Assembly: GCA_963082975.1 (NCBI GenBank)
Contig: OY720350.1
Span: forward strand, 22,973,875 to 23,037,874
DNA from: Labia minor
Lineage: Eukaryota; Arthropoda; Insecta; Dermaptera; Spongiphoridae
Length of the DNA stretch: 64,000 nt
Direction: 5' to 3'
This document shows positions 1 to 12,700 of this stretch, piece after piece; positions within the stretch are counted from its first letter, which is position 1, and every line of letters begins with the position of its first letter. The notes under the pieces were generated by a model, which was given only the letters and a program-made list of their open reading frames with translations, had not been told where the DNA came from and made no database searches. Position numbers and translations under genes: made by a program.

Positions 1-280
1 CCGCATCGATACACAAATTTGCACGCTCCAACAAGTTGTCAAACCACTTCTCCATGTCCTTTATTGGAATGGTCTTTAGGACGTCAGTCGTCGCCTTCTC
101 AATGGCTTCAATCGATGCGTGCCACTTTCTTTTCATCGCCAAATGCAGTTTAGGGAACGGATAGAAGTCGGACGGAGCCAGATCTGGTAAATAGGGCGAA
201 TGATGCAAAGGAATAACGTGATTAACTTTTGTTGTATCCATCCAAATGTCATGAAATTGAAACCAGTTGTCAATGAGGAA
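1..280 (-). mobile_element. Mariner-family transposase C-terminal relic
   Basis: Read on the minus strand, about 245-1 gives an open stretch with the mariner landmark PDLAPSDFYPFPKL, followed by a helix-rich tail with LKTIPIKDMEKWFDNLLERA. In mariner transposases the Asp of the PDLAPSDF block is the third catalytic acid. Only the C-terminal part is in the window; the rest, if present, lies beyond the left edge. The upstream frame (280-245) is less clear and contains a stop. The relic sits in the UBR4 intron that ends at 520, on the opposite strand to the host gene. The family call is secure; the exact subfamily is not. Confidence 0.8.
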
Positions 281-520
281 CTAAGCCATCTACGGGTAAA
301 ATATTACAACAGATGGCATTAGTGGTACTATTTTTTTTAAAATGTTCGGTTTCTTTTGGAATGGAAGGTGTAGATAAATCATAAAATATAAAATTTTAAA
401 CAATTTATGATAATCAGATAGTTTAAATTTTTATTAAAAATCATTGAAATTGAATCACTTTTCTAACTAACTAATTTATAAACTCTTATAAAACTTATTA
501 AAATATATTTTATTTTTTAG

Positions 521-3500
521 AATGAAGTGCGAAAACTTTTATGTTTACTAACTCGTGATAATTCGCAAGCAACTGAAGAACTTCGATCTTTATTAATGGA
601 ACGAATTCGATTAACTTTACGTGGCCATGTTACTGGGACAGATCTTGCTTTTTCTGTACGCCATGAAATGGATTTGTTAGCTGCATTAGTAGCTATCGAA
701 GATTCTTGTTGGGAACAAAAATTACGTTGTGTCATTCAATTATTCCTTATGGCCAATAAAGTAATTTTAATATACTATTTTTTATTTTCTTCTAGTATTC
801 TGAATGATGAAATTAATTTAAAAATTGCTCCCTTTTTTTTGTTAGGATTCTTCTTCTCCCGCTGTCATACAATCCATTATATTACCATGTTTAAGAATAT
901 TACAAGGCCTAGTTCAACCAGAAGCTCCCACAACGAAAAAACACAAAGATAAATCATTAGAGGCACTTGCAGGATTAAAAGCAAATGAAGGATTCCGTGT
1001 TAATTTATCTAAATGGTTATCAGGAGATTCAAAGCATAGTTTCCAAGCATGGTACTCTCACATGCCTAATTATCAAAGGTAAAAATTCATATGGAAACTT
1101 TCTGGCTAGTTTATTTATTCTTCCATTATTAAATAAACTAAAATTAAATCTTATAATTTGGATATTTTTAGTGATTCTACTAATAAAACTCTTTCCAAGA
1201 ATGAAGCTCGAGCTATATATCTTCAAGAGAAATATGCACTTCGTTGGCGAGCCAAAGTGGTTCGTTATGGTATTTTACCTTTGCGATTGATTGATGCAGC
1301 CTGGTTAAAACAAGTACTTTTTAACCCAAGTAGTCGTGGTGCTCGCCAAGTGGCTTGCAAAATGATTGAAAGTTTATGCCAGGTGATTTAGAAATGATCT
1401 TAGAAACCGTTTTAATTAATTAATAATAATATATTCCATTTTCTAGAGAGAATATTAAAATCATTAAATTAAAATTATTTTTATAACATTCTAGGTGGAA
1501 GTTCGTAAAAGAGAAATTGTTAATTTATTGACTGGTTTTCTAAGTGAACTTAATCGAGCAGGAGAAAGTGCTTCAGAATTTCTTGCTCTCTATCAATCCT
1601 TAATACAACCAGCTCCCTGGAAACAATATTTAGCTGTGAGGGGTGTTCTTATTGATCTCGCTCAACTATTAACTGCAGAAATAGAAGAATTACACAGATT
1701 AGAAGACACCACATTAACTTCCGATCTCGCACAGGTAGATTATATTTTATTAAATATATTTAAAAAAAAATTGAAGAAGTAAAAAATGAATCTCTCATTT
1801 TGAAAATTTATTTTTAGGGTTATGCTTTAAAAATGCTTACGGAGCTTTTAGCTTCGTTCTTAGAACATGATGGTATTAAACAACAATATAAAGGTCGTCT
1901 AGTCGGTGCCGTTCTAAATGGATATCTCTCATTGAGACGGCTGGTAGTTCAAAGAACACGACTTATTGATGAAACTCAGGAAAAACTTCTTGAACTTTTA
2001 GAAGAGATGACTAGTGGTACTGAGGAAGAAACTCGCGCTTTTATGCAAATATGTATTGAGACTGTACGTCGTTTGGATCCACAAGATGTTCGTACTCCTG
2101 TTTTTATTTTCGAACGTTTATGTAGTATCATTTATCCGGAAGAAAATGATGTAGGAGAATTCTTTTTAACACTTGAAAAAGACCCTCAACAAGAAGACTT
2201 CCTTCAGGTATATCTTAATACTTATAGAATGATTTTATTAATATTTCTATATTAAATGTTTCTGGTATTCAATTTTTAGGGAAGAATGCTTGGAAACCCA
2301 TATAGCAGTAATGAACCGGGCTTAGGGCCACTTATGCGTGATGTAAAAAACAAAATATGTCAAGATTGTGAACTAGTCGCACTTTTAGAAGATGATAATG
2401 GAATGGAATTATTAGTTAATAATAAAATCATTAGTCTTGATCTTCCTGTGAGAGATGTGAGTTTTACTTTCTAAAGTTTAAAAACATTTATTAGAACCTC
2501 TTCCTCCATTTGTGTTTTACAATGAAAAAATAAGTATATGATATATAATATCAGATAATATTAAAATATAATTTAATAAAATGAAATATAAATATAATAT
2601 AAAATTTGTAAATATTTCTTATTTAAAATATGATTTTCTTTAAATATTATTTATAAAATAATATAATTTAAATTTAAAAAAATATTCTAATATATATTAT
2701 ATATATTAATCAATAACAAATTCTTTGCAATGATAGTTTATTTAGCTCTTAAACTTTATATTAATTGACGAAAAGGACTTTTTATAAACAGAAATAAAAT
2801 TACATAATTGTTTAATCCTATATGGATTATTTTATTCTTCCATTGTTAATTATTATTGTATTATAGGTATTTAAAAAAGTCTGGCTCGCTGAAGGCGGTG
2901 AAGGTGATGTAATGCGTGTTGTATATCGAATGCGTGGTTTATTGGGAGATGCCACTGAAGAATTTGTTGAAACTTTAGAAGCAAAACATGCAGAACAATT
3001 AGACAATGAAGAAGTATATCGAATGGCAAATGTCATGGCTGATTGTGGTGGTTTACAGGTTTGTTTAAAAATATTTTTATTTTATTTTGATTTGTGTTTT
3101 TATAAAAATTCCATATGAAAGCATAATTATATTTAAAATATAGGTCATGCTAGATCGATTATCAGCCATTCAAGATGTCTCTCGAGCCCGACCACTTTTA
3201 CAAGTCTTATTAAAACTATTCCGACTTTGTGTAAAAGTAAGAAGAAACCAAGAAGTTCTTGCACAACCAGAAGTTGGTGCTATTTTAGTGTTCCTTGACG
3301 TTCTTCGACTATGTTTAAGCACTGATAATACTCAAGTGAGCAGAACTACAATATTTCTTTATCTCCAAGAATCATGTAATAACTTCTGTTTTTTTTTTCT
3401 TTTATAAAGGGAGCCGTTACTGAACAACTCTTAGATATTATGGAAACAGTTTTGGGTAGGGCGGCTGCTCAGCCTCTAGATGAATTTGAGAGATTCTCAC

Positions 3501-6221
3501 AAACTTTGGGAGGTGTTGAACATGTTTGTTCTTTACTGAGCTGCACGACTCTTCCAACTGTCAGAGGCAATCAGGTACATTTATTTATACAATAATCTTA
3601 ATATTTAACAACAAAAAAAAAATTAATTAAAAGCTAATTTTTTTATTGTCTTTTAATTAATTAAAATATTATTTTAAATATTTATATTATTTTTTATTCA
3701 ATTTGTAATATATTTTTAGGGAGTACTCCTTCATCTTTCAAGAGTTTTAGCCGCTCTTACTTATACCAATAAGTCCAAAATGACTGTTCTTTGTCAACAT
3801 TTCGCTAATGTCACAGATTTCAATCGTTTTGATTTAGAACATACTCCAGAAGATGAATACAAACTTGAACTATTATGCGTATTAACAGCTGGCATAGAAA
3901 GAAATGCAATTGGAAATTCACTTAAAGTAAGTGAATTTATAAATATATAAAATTATATTTAAAAATGTTTATCTAATATCTTTTTTAAATTTTTAGGATC
4001 ATTTAGTTTCTTTGGGCTCAGTTCACCAAGCTATTGATTACATTACACTACATGCTCCAAATGTACGCCCTGCCCTTTTACGAGCAGATAGTGATGAATG
4101 GAAAGAATTTGTTGCTCGACCTTCACTTAAATATGTTCTTCGATTTTTGACTGGACTTGCGACCAGTCATGAACCAACGCAGCTTTTAGTTAGTGCAAAA
4201 TGTGTACCAGTTATACATAGACTCGAACAGGTATATAATTTAAAAAAAAAATTGATTAACAAAATACAATACAATCTATTTTCTTTTTGGAATTTTTAAA
4301 TTCAGGTGTCTTCTGACGAACATGTTGGTTCTTTGGCTGAAAATCTCTTAGAGGCGCTCAGACAACATCCAGGTGTAGCAAGTCGGGTTGAGGAAGTTCG
4401 AGAACAAACCAGAGCAGAGAAGAAGAGACTTGCAATGGCTATGAGAGAAAAACAACTAGGATCAATGGGAATGAGAACTAACGAAAAAGGACAGGTAAAA
4501 AAATTTGATTATTAATTTTTATAATGCATTAAATGAGCAAATTATAATTAAATTAATTAAGAATTATTAATAAATATTTTCATTTTCATATTATTTAGAT
4601 TTTATATTTATATTTTTTTTTTGTTTAACTTTCTTACATCTATATTAATTTATTTTATTTTAGGTAACAGCCGATTGTACTCTCTTGATGGATGACATTG
4701 GAGATGAAAGTGGACTTGTTTGTGTTATATGCAGAGAGGGATATCGATTTCAACCTTCTAAGGTATAAAAGAAATTGAAGATTAATTAAATTTAGAAATT
4801 AAGTAATTAACAAAAAATTTCCTTAGGTCCTTGGTATTTATACTTTCACAAAGAGGTGTAATGTCGAAGAATTTGAAACAAGACCCCGTAAGACCGCTGG
4901 CTACAGCACTGTAACTCACTTTAATGTTGTACATGTTGATTGCCACATGGCAGCAGTACGACTTGCTAGAGCCAGAGATGAATGGGAATCAGCAGCGCTT
5001 CAAAATGCTAATACCAAATGCAATGGACTCTTGCCCCTTTGGGGTCCCCAAGTTCCAGAATCAGCATTCGCTAGTTGTCTTGCAAGGCATAATACATATC
5101 TTCAGGTAATTATATTGTATTTTTATTGAAATCCATTAATAATTAAATCTCTTAATTCACATTAAGAATATCTATTATATTTTGATGATTATTAATATAT
5201 TTTACTTTCGATTTTAAAGGAATGTACTGGTCATCGTGATATTAGTTATTCATCAACAATTCATGATTTAAAACTTCTCCTTATGAGATTTGGCCTTGAA
5301 AAACCATTTCATGAGGATACAGGAGGTGGAGGGCCCCAATCAAATATGCACCTAACACCATATATTTTGCATATGGCCCTTTATGTTGTCAATACTACAA
5401 GATGTAGTGCAAGAGAAGATCGCGCACTTGTTTCTTATCTTGAAACCAGGTACATTTTAATTTAAATTATATTCTAATACAATATATATTATTATTATTA
5501 TTATTATTATATTAAAAATGTATTTTTCTTTTTCATTTTATTTTTAGTCCTGGTGACAAATGGGTCGAGTCAGCATGGGATGCAGAAGGACCTCTCTATT
5601 GGTCTACTTTATCCCTTGTGGTTCATACTCCCCAACGTTGGGCAGGTCATCGCTTAGCTCATTTAAGTCGAATTTTGATTTTGGCCCACACCCGTAACTT
5701 ACTCATCCCTGGTCAAGTTCGATTATCATCAGAACAACGCACTGCAGCCGATTATTTTATTTACAAACCTTATTTAGTTTTCTTTGCTCTCATCGATGGA
5801 TTATATAATATGCATTTTTCGGTTATTTATTTTTATTTTTTAATAATGTAATACCTGTATATAAACTTAATATTTATTTATAAATATATTTTGTATTTTT
5901 AGAAAGTGACAGTTACCAGTGATGAACAATGGCCAGCAAATCTTGCAGAGTATATACGGCATAACGATGAAACCCTGATTAAGTCATCTGAAAAACTTCT
6001 AACATTTTATAGAGAAGAACTTCTCCCATGCACATCCTTTGCAGAATTTTGTGATGTAGCAGGTAAATTTTAATAAAATATAATATACTGATTTAATTTA
6101 TTTATTAATATAATTTTTGAATATTGTTATATTTAAATAAACAATGTTATTTTTAGGCTTGTTGCGCGACATTACTGCTCCAGAGAATTTTATTGAAGAC
6201 CTTTTAAAAAGCCTTCCATAA
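521..6221 (+). CDS. UBR4: UBR4 / purity of essence, giant E3 ubiquitin ligase, C-terminal 18 exons
   Basis: C-terminal 1,258 codons or so of UBR4 (Drosophila poe, also called pushover/calossin), an N-degron and protein-quality-control E3 ligase. Exons by splice signals and frame: 521-760, 846-1078, 1172-1382, 1495-1734, 1818-2207, 2280-2456, 2867-3058, 3144-3335, 3410-3574, 3720-3926, 3997-4230, 4306-4494, 4664-4762, 4827-5105, 5220-5449, 5548-5821, 5903-6062, 6157-6221. They total 3,777 nt, divisible by three. Diagnostic stretches are [20 protein letters not shown], the Cys/His cluster with [15 protein letters not shown] (exon at 4664) and [19 protein letters not shown] (exon at 4827), which is the UBR4 hemiRING region, and the tail ending in AEYIRHND and EDLLKSLP before TAA at 6219-6221. 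No stop or frameshift was seen, so this end looks functional. Exons further 5' lie outside the window. Introns are short except 2457-2866. Confidence 0.95.
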
Positions 6222-6330
6222 AAAATTAATGTTCCCCAATTATTAGAAAAGGCTTTAGCTTGGTGGTTCCTTAGTTGCCTTGCTTTTTGAATTTACTCTA
6301 GTATTACAATTGTTTCTTTATTTTTTGATG

Positions 6331-6336
6331 ATTAAA
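6331..6336 (+). terminator. UBR4: Possible UBR4 poly(A) signal (ATTAAA)
   Basis: An ATTAAA variant poly(A) hexamer lies about 110 nt after the UBR4 stop. No AATAAA was seen between that stop and the DNase II start codon. The whole 341-nt gap (6222-6562) must therefore hold the UBR4 3' UTR and any DNase II promoter. Confidence 0.35.
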
Positions 6337-6562
6337 AATCTCTCGTATTAGTGTTTTGAAATTATTTCTGGATATATTGTTATTTTCATATTATTTTTAA
6401 CCTTTAAACCAAATAATCTTAGATTTATATTAGAATTTAATTATAAAAGAAATGAAAAATTCAAGATTTTTTTAAGCCTAAGATATTTATTTTCTATTTC
6501 TTTTATTTTTTCAATTTAGTCAAATCTAGCGGTCTTATTTAGAGGCCAAAGGTTATATCAAG

Positions 6563-9518
6563 ATGACATACTTATATTCTTTTATTATTATAATATATAA
6601 TTTAATTATTTTAATTGAATCTAGACCTTATTGTTTGGATGAAAATTCATCTCCACTTGATTGGTATAAATATAACTAATATATATAAAAATATATATTG
6701 TTTTTATTCTGTTTTATAAATAACAAAACCTGACCATTATCCAAATTCTTTGAACTTAGGTATGTGGTATACAAATTACCACGTTTACGTTTTCATAAAA
6801 ATCCATTAGTACAAAGTGGGGAAGCATATCTATATTTTACTAATAATAGTTTATTGCAAAATCAAGATCAATGGATTATCTCTCAATATTCTATCAATGA
6901 TTCGAAATCATTTCCAGCACAAACACTTTCACAAAAGGTATATTTTTTTATCTTTTTAATTTACTTAAATTAAACTATTTTTCATTATCAGTTAAAAATA
7001 ATATTGAACATTGATTTGTTACTACTACTAATTTGTTCTTATAAAAATAATAAACCAAATTGTCTTAAAACAAGTTTATTGAGAATAATATACTCTGAAA
7101 TTATTAGATATTATGTTATGCACTTGTTGAAATATTTTGATTTTTTATATAAAATAAAATTGAACTTATTAAGATCATAATAATATTTATTTAAAGACTT
7201 CTGAAATTTCAAGTTTATTTATATATTTACTTTATGTGCATTTCGGTTGTTACACCATCAAAAGAAGCTTTCAAATAGATAAATATTTGCGATAATCCCT
7301 TTTCTCTCTATAACCTAAACTCACAAATTCGATTTTACACATTTTAAGTGTTTCTAATGTGAAATAATAAACATGTTTTTTATGAAATGGTTTAAGTATT
7401 TATATCGGTTAGTGTTAACAAGTAAATAGTTAAAAAGCATAAATGAACTAGCCATTTTGAAATTAACCGTACCATTTTCCGATAATATTAACTTAATAAA
7501 CCTTCATTACAAATTTTACATCCAATGTAAAAATATAATTCTTAGAAACATTATTATCTTATATAGTCTTAATAAACTCCATTTCCAATATTCAGATTTC
7601 ATTTAACTATGTTATCTCAGAGGTAATAATAATTATTTTTAAACTTTTGAAAATATTCCGATGAGTGTTTTAAGTATGGTTTTCATGGAATTTTAAAATT
7701 AAAGAAAAAGTTAATTTATTATAAAAAATATTAAGTAAGTAAATATGTTTTAATTATCGCCCATTTTCAAGTAAATACATTGTTGAATATTTTTGAGACT
7801 CAATGAGAACAATAGTTTTGGAAATTATATTATTATTTCTAAAATAGATTTTAATATTCTTGTTTTTTATTAACTTTATTAGCCAAGTGATGGTGACTGG
7901 CTTGAAATATCTTATAATGATCAACCACCAAATAAACTTTATTATAATCATGGTGGTCATGCAAAAGGTACTATATTTGCTTCGGAAGAGGGAGGATTTT
8001 GGTTGATTCATAGTGTGCCTCATTTAGATCTTGATCCGTTTAACTATCCCCATACAGCAACACATTACGGTCAGAGTATGTTATGTTTAAGTTTGAATCC
8101 TGAACAACTTAATTCTGTTGGTAAGTAGAAATATATTTTTATATAAGCTTTAAGAAAATTATTTATAACTGAATAAATATTTATTTAAGGTAATCAACTT
8201 CTTTATGCTGAAATACATATTTTTCTATCAAAAATTCCTTCTAAATTGGAATCTTTATATTCGAATTTAATGTCAGTATTACAAAATGAAACAATAACAC
8301 AACCTCCTTGGTTTCATACTCATGATCTTTTTCCATCCTCCAAAGGTTCATTTCGTATTATTACCAAGAATTCTAAGTTTGGAAAAGGTAAAAAAATTAT
8401 ACATAAATTATATATTTTCCCAATTTTCTAAATAAAATTATTTTCATTTATTTCTTCGTCACATTTCCTATGTTTTAAAAATAAATTTTAGTATTCTTTG
8501 ATAAGTTACTTCAATTATGTCTGAATTACTTACAACTTTAAATACATTTCGTTAAGTTTTTATTTTAAGACGATAGTATGACAATTATCTTCTCTTTTTA
8601 CATTAACATTAAATTTAATGATATTCAATATTTGAAAATCTAATCAGTAATGTGTTTTTATCAGTATTATTTGCATTAATTTAACAATTTAAAAAGAAAA
8701 TTTATAATTTTATAGATTTATATTCTGAATTAGTTGCCCCTTCATTAAATAGTAATCTTCTAGTAGAATCATGGCAAAATGGACATGGAAGACTCGCATC
8801 CAATTGTTCTTCTTCACATATGTAAATAAAACCAATAAAATAATTATTATTTCTAATAATGTTCTAATATTTTTTTTTAATTTACAGTGTTAAAAATATT
8901 TCAAAAATGAAATTAGCTAATGCCACTTTTTCATCTCATTTAGATCATTCTAAATTGGCAATGACATCCAGTAATGGTGTTAAAGAATGGATTTGTATTG
9001 GAGATATAAATAGAATGGTAGTTTTTATAAAAAAAATAAATGGTTTATATCCTATATATTGTTTATAAATAAAATAAAATTTTATTAAAAAAATGCTAAA
9101 TTATTATATTAATAAAAAGAAAATAATAAATCAAACGATTTGGAACAAGTCCTATCTATGAATATTAAAAGGGGGTTCAATTTGAATTGAATTTGTTTAG
9201 ATTAAAAAAAAAATATACAATATTTTTAATCTTAATTTTTCAATTTTTCATGAAAATACTAAATATATTTGTTTGGGATTTTTTAGATGGGAATAGTGCA
9301 AATGGAAGAGTATAGGAGGCTTTTTAAATTGATTGCAAATCTAAATTTATTTAATTATTTTAATGATTTGTTTTATTTTATAGGAAACTCAATTTAATCG
9401 AGGTGGTGGAACTGTTTGTATTCAAATAAAAGAATTATGGAATATATATAAATCAAGTGTATTCAAGACTGAACGTTGTCCTATTTTATTATTATTAAAA
9501 AATATTAATTATTTATAA
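6563..9518 (+). CDS. DNaseII: DNase II, lysosomal acid endonuclease
   Basis: Complete gene with seven exons: 6563-6663, 6760-6937, 7883-8120, 8190-8387, 8716-8821, 8888-9017, 9384-9518, giving about 361 residues, the normal size for DNase II. The N-terminus is a hydrophobic signal peptide (residues 1-20, MTYLYSF then Ile-rich), followed by DW-YVVYKLPR, typical of the family. The two HxK catalytic motifs are present: GHAKG (His119) and DHSKL (His294). Other family blocks are EGGFWLIHSVPH, THYGQSMLCLS, EWICIGDINRM and NRGGGTVC. DNase II degrades DNA from engulfed or autophagic material at acid pH inside lysosomes. The start at 6563 is supported by the signal peptide and by the exact phase of the 6663/6760 junction, which restores the Trp-Tyr block. 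The residues after GGGTVC are longer than I would expect. I see no lesion. The longest intron, 6938-7882, holds no recognisable element. Confidence 0.93.
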
Positions 9519-9530
9519 ATATGACAAGAT

Positions 9531-9536
9531 AATAAA
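9531..9536 (+). terminator. DNaseII: DNase II poly(A) signal (AATAAA)
   Basis: AATAAA lies 13 nt after the DNase II stop codon. The flanking sequence is so AT-rich that the hexamer alone is weak evidence. Confidence 0.4.
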
Positions 9537-9772
9537 TCACTCATATAATTTTAATTTTTAATAAAAATCAATTATATAAATTACTACTTGAATTGTTTTA
9601 ATAAAAAATAATTTTCCCTAAAATGAAAATAAACATAAATTTTATTTACATTATCTTATCTTGCAGTTATTTTTATTTATTGTTATTTTTATTTACAAAA
9701 TGTAAGACCAAAAAAAAAAATTAAAAATTAAATTAATTATTCCAAATTATAAAATTTCAAAATTCACTAATA

Positions 9773-12700
9773 ATGAAAAAATCTCAAAATAAATTTCCCC
9801 AATTATTTGACAATAGTGTAAGTAAATAGACATAATTTTTTTATATTTACACTTATATTATATAAGTAATAGAAAGATTAAAAAATAGCATAATTTTTTA
9901 TAGTTTGATTTTTTTTTCTAAAATTATAAGATATAATATTAAAAACTTCACATATTATTAATATAATAAATAAATAATTAATTTTATAATTCTTATCTAT
10001 TTTTTCATTTTTTCAATCTTTCTTTTAATTTTGAAACCTTAAGTAAAAAAATATATAATAATTTATTCTCATTATATATTTATAGAAATTGCCACGTCGA
10101 ATAAATAGTAATCTTAAAACCAAAACAAGAAGTTTTTCGAAAATTACAAATAATTTTCTTGGAATTCCAGATGATTATAAATTTTTATCCAATCATCCCA
10201 GTATAGAAAAATTTTTTAATAAAAAAATTAAAAATTTATTTGGAAAAACAAATAATGAATATTTAGCAGCTACTCAAACAAATTCTTCTGAGCGTAATAT
10301 GCCAAATAAATATATAAAACAAATTACACCAAAAACAAAAGAAGAAGTGAATTTTAACATTAAGGAACAAGAAGAGAGAAATTTACCTTACAAGAAAATT
10401 ACAGCATATCGTATCTTACCTAATAAGACACATGTGAGATATATTGATGAAATAATACAAAATCGAATTACAAATAATATATTTAGTCAAGAAGAATTTG
10501 AGAGGTTGAAAAATTTTCATTATAAAAAAAAAGAAAAAAAGACACCTGATAAATCAAATTCCTCTAACCCTCTGCGACCATTCCAAAAGAAAAAATTACG
10601 TATGGAAAAAATGTTGAAACCAGAGGTATTTAATACCTAAAAAATATCACACACAAAATTAATATATATCTAATAATAAATAAATAATTTTAAAGGATTT
10701 GTTAAATGTTAAATTTATCCAATAAATCACTTTTTAAACACCCATTTTATAAACACAGCTATAAACACATAATTAAACATAATTATAAATTAAGTTGAAG
10801 ATTTTTAATTACATGTTAATTTAATTCGTTTAATTATTCTCATATATTTATATTATCTATGTTTATTCTCATATTTTTATTTTAATTATTCATAAAAAAT
10901 AGAATAAAAATCTATATCTAATTTTTATTTATGAAACATAGAAAGAAAAATGTGATTATTTTTGTAAACGGGATGATTGGGCTGAAATAGATTCTCGTTT
11001 CAAGAAATATAATATCAAATCAGATCCATCAAAAAATTATTTAAAAAAAATTCTTAAGGCGAAACAAAGTCAAGATGTCTCGATTAATGACATAAAAAGT
11101 ACTCCTTCAGAAATAACTACATTAATACCACCTCCGTAAGATTTTTTTTAATTCTTGAAAATTATTAAAAATTAAAAGATATAAATAAATATGAAATTAA
11201 TTTTTTCCGACAATAGAATAATTATTTATTAATGAGATTTAGTATTTTCTGATAACAAATTATATAAAGAAAATATTGTTTAGAATTGGTATCATGGTAC
11301 ATAGAAACAAATTCTAAATTAAACAAGCATATAAATGCATATTAATGTTAGTATATAGTAATATTTAAATATTAATGTTTTTTTTTTAATATTTGAATAT
11401 ATATAAACTATTGTTTTATCTAATTAACTATAGATGCTATATATTTGTTTAAAAAAGGATATATAGGATATAATAGATTTTAAATTGAAAAAATACAGTA
11501 AAAAAGTTTTTAATATTAATAGAATTCTGCCATTCTGCTGAAACCATATGCCTTAATCCCTTTCAATTGAGGCACAAAATAATTTTAAAGTATCATGCCA
11601 AAATAAATACGAATTTCGTGAAATTGTCTTATTAAGAGGCCACCTCTTCTCTGTGATTTAACACCATTAGATTATTTTCTTTTGGGATATGTAAAGTCGC
11701 ATGTTTACCTAGATAAACCAGAAAATTTTGACCCTTGGCACCTGCTTAATATTCAAACATGAATGCCAAATATTAATCTTTAAAATAAAGCCATTCTATT
11801 AATTTTGAAAACTTTTTCTGTATTTTTTTTTTAAATTTAGTTCTCCGCCTCTAAAAACATATCAACATTATAAAAATTATAATTATATGAAATTCAATTT
11901 AAATAATTCTTCATTTCTGTGTATTAATAAGCATTGACCAGTGATATTTAAATGAAATTAAAATAGCATCCTCTTTTCGGAAGTGCTGGTTTATAATCCA
12001 TGCAACAGAGATTTGTGTAAATAAATAATTGAATTTAATAAAAAGAACAAAAAGATTTATATTTAATATCTAGTAAATATCTATTATTTTATGAAATATA
12101 ATTATTCTTTTACAGCCGAAGAACTTTGAAAAATGATATAAATAATTTTAATAATCAAAATCAAATAGATTTGAATAAACCCCTTTCAAAAGTTATAGAT
12201 AATCTAAGTTCTACACCAAAACCAAAAGTGCATTTAAAAAATTTACGAAATAGGAACAATGAATTTGTATATCATAGTATGCCTGAGATCCATAATAAAA
12301 CCCAAACGAAAAAGATAACCCTCCCTAATTATTCAAAAGACAATGTATTTGCTGTAACTCCGAATATAAGACCAATGAAAAAAGAAAAGAATTCATTTAA
12401 AATATACGAAGAATCTTCTTATATGGCTCATCAAGATTGGATATATCCTTTAAAAACTACTAATCCGCTTAAATTAAAATTAGAACAGTTAAATGATTCC
12501 ATTAAAAATATGCCAAGTGGAACATTGGATGATAGAAGAAATCTTTCAATCCATCGTTTTTATAGTCCTTCTAAAATATGTCAAACATCCATGCATAGTA
12601 ATTCTGTAACAGGAATAATGGAAGAAACTACTGAAAAACGCCTTGAAGAGAAATTGAATAAAATAATCAAAATATTGGAACGGGATAATAATCTAAGAAT

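Noticed and set aside
7754..8023. 89-codon minus-strand frame
   Set aside because: Shadow of DNase II exon 3 and the preceding intron.
11841..11937. Possible alternative exon of the Asn/Lys-rich gene (acceptor TTTAG, phase fits)
   Set aside because: It ends in a stop after about 32 codons and sits right at the mariner-type element's end. The 12116 exon gives a long open frame with the same phase.
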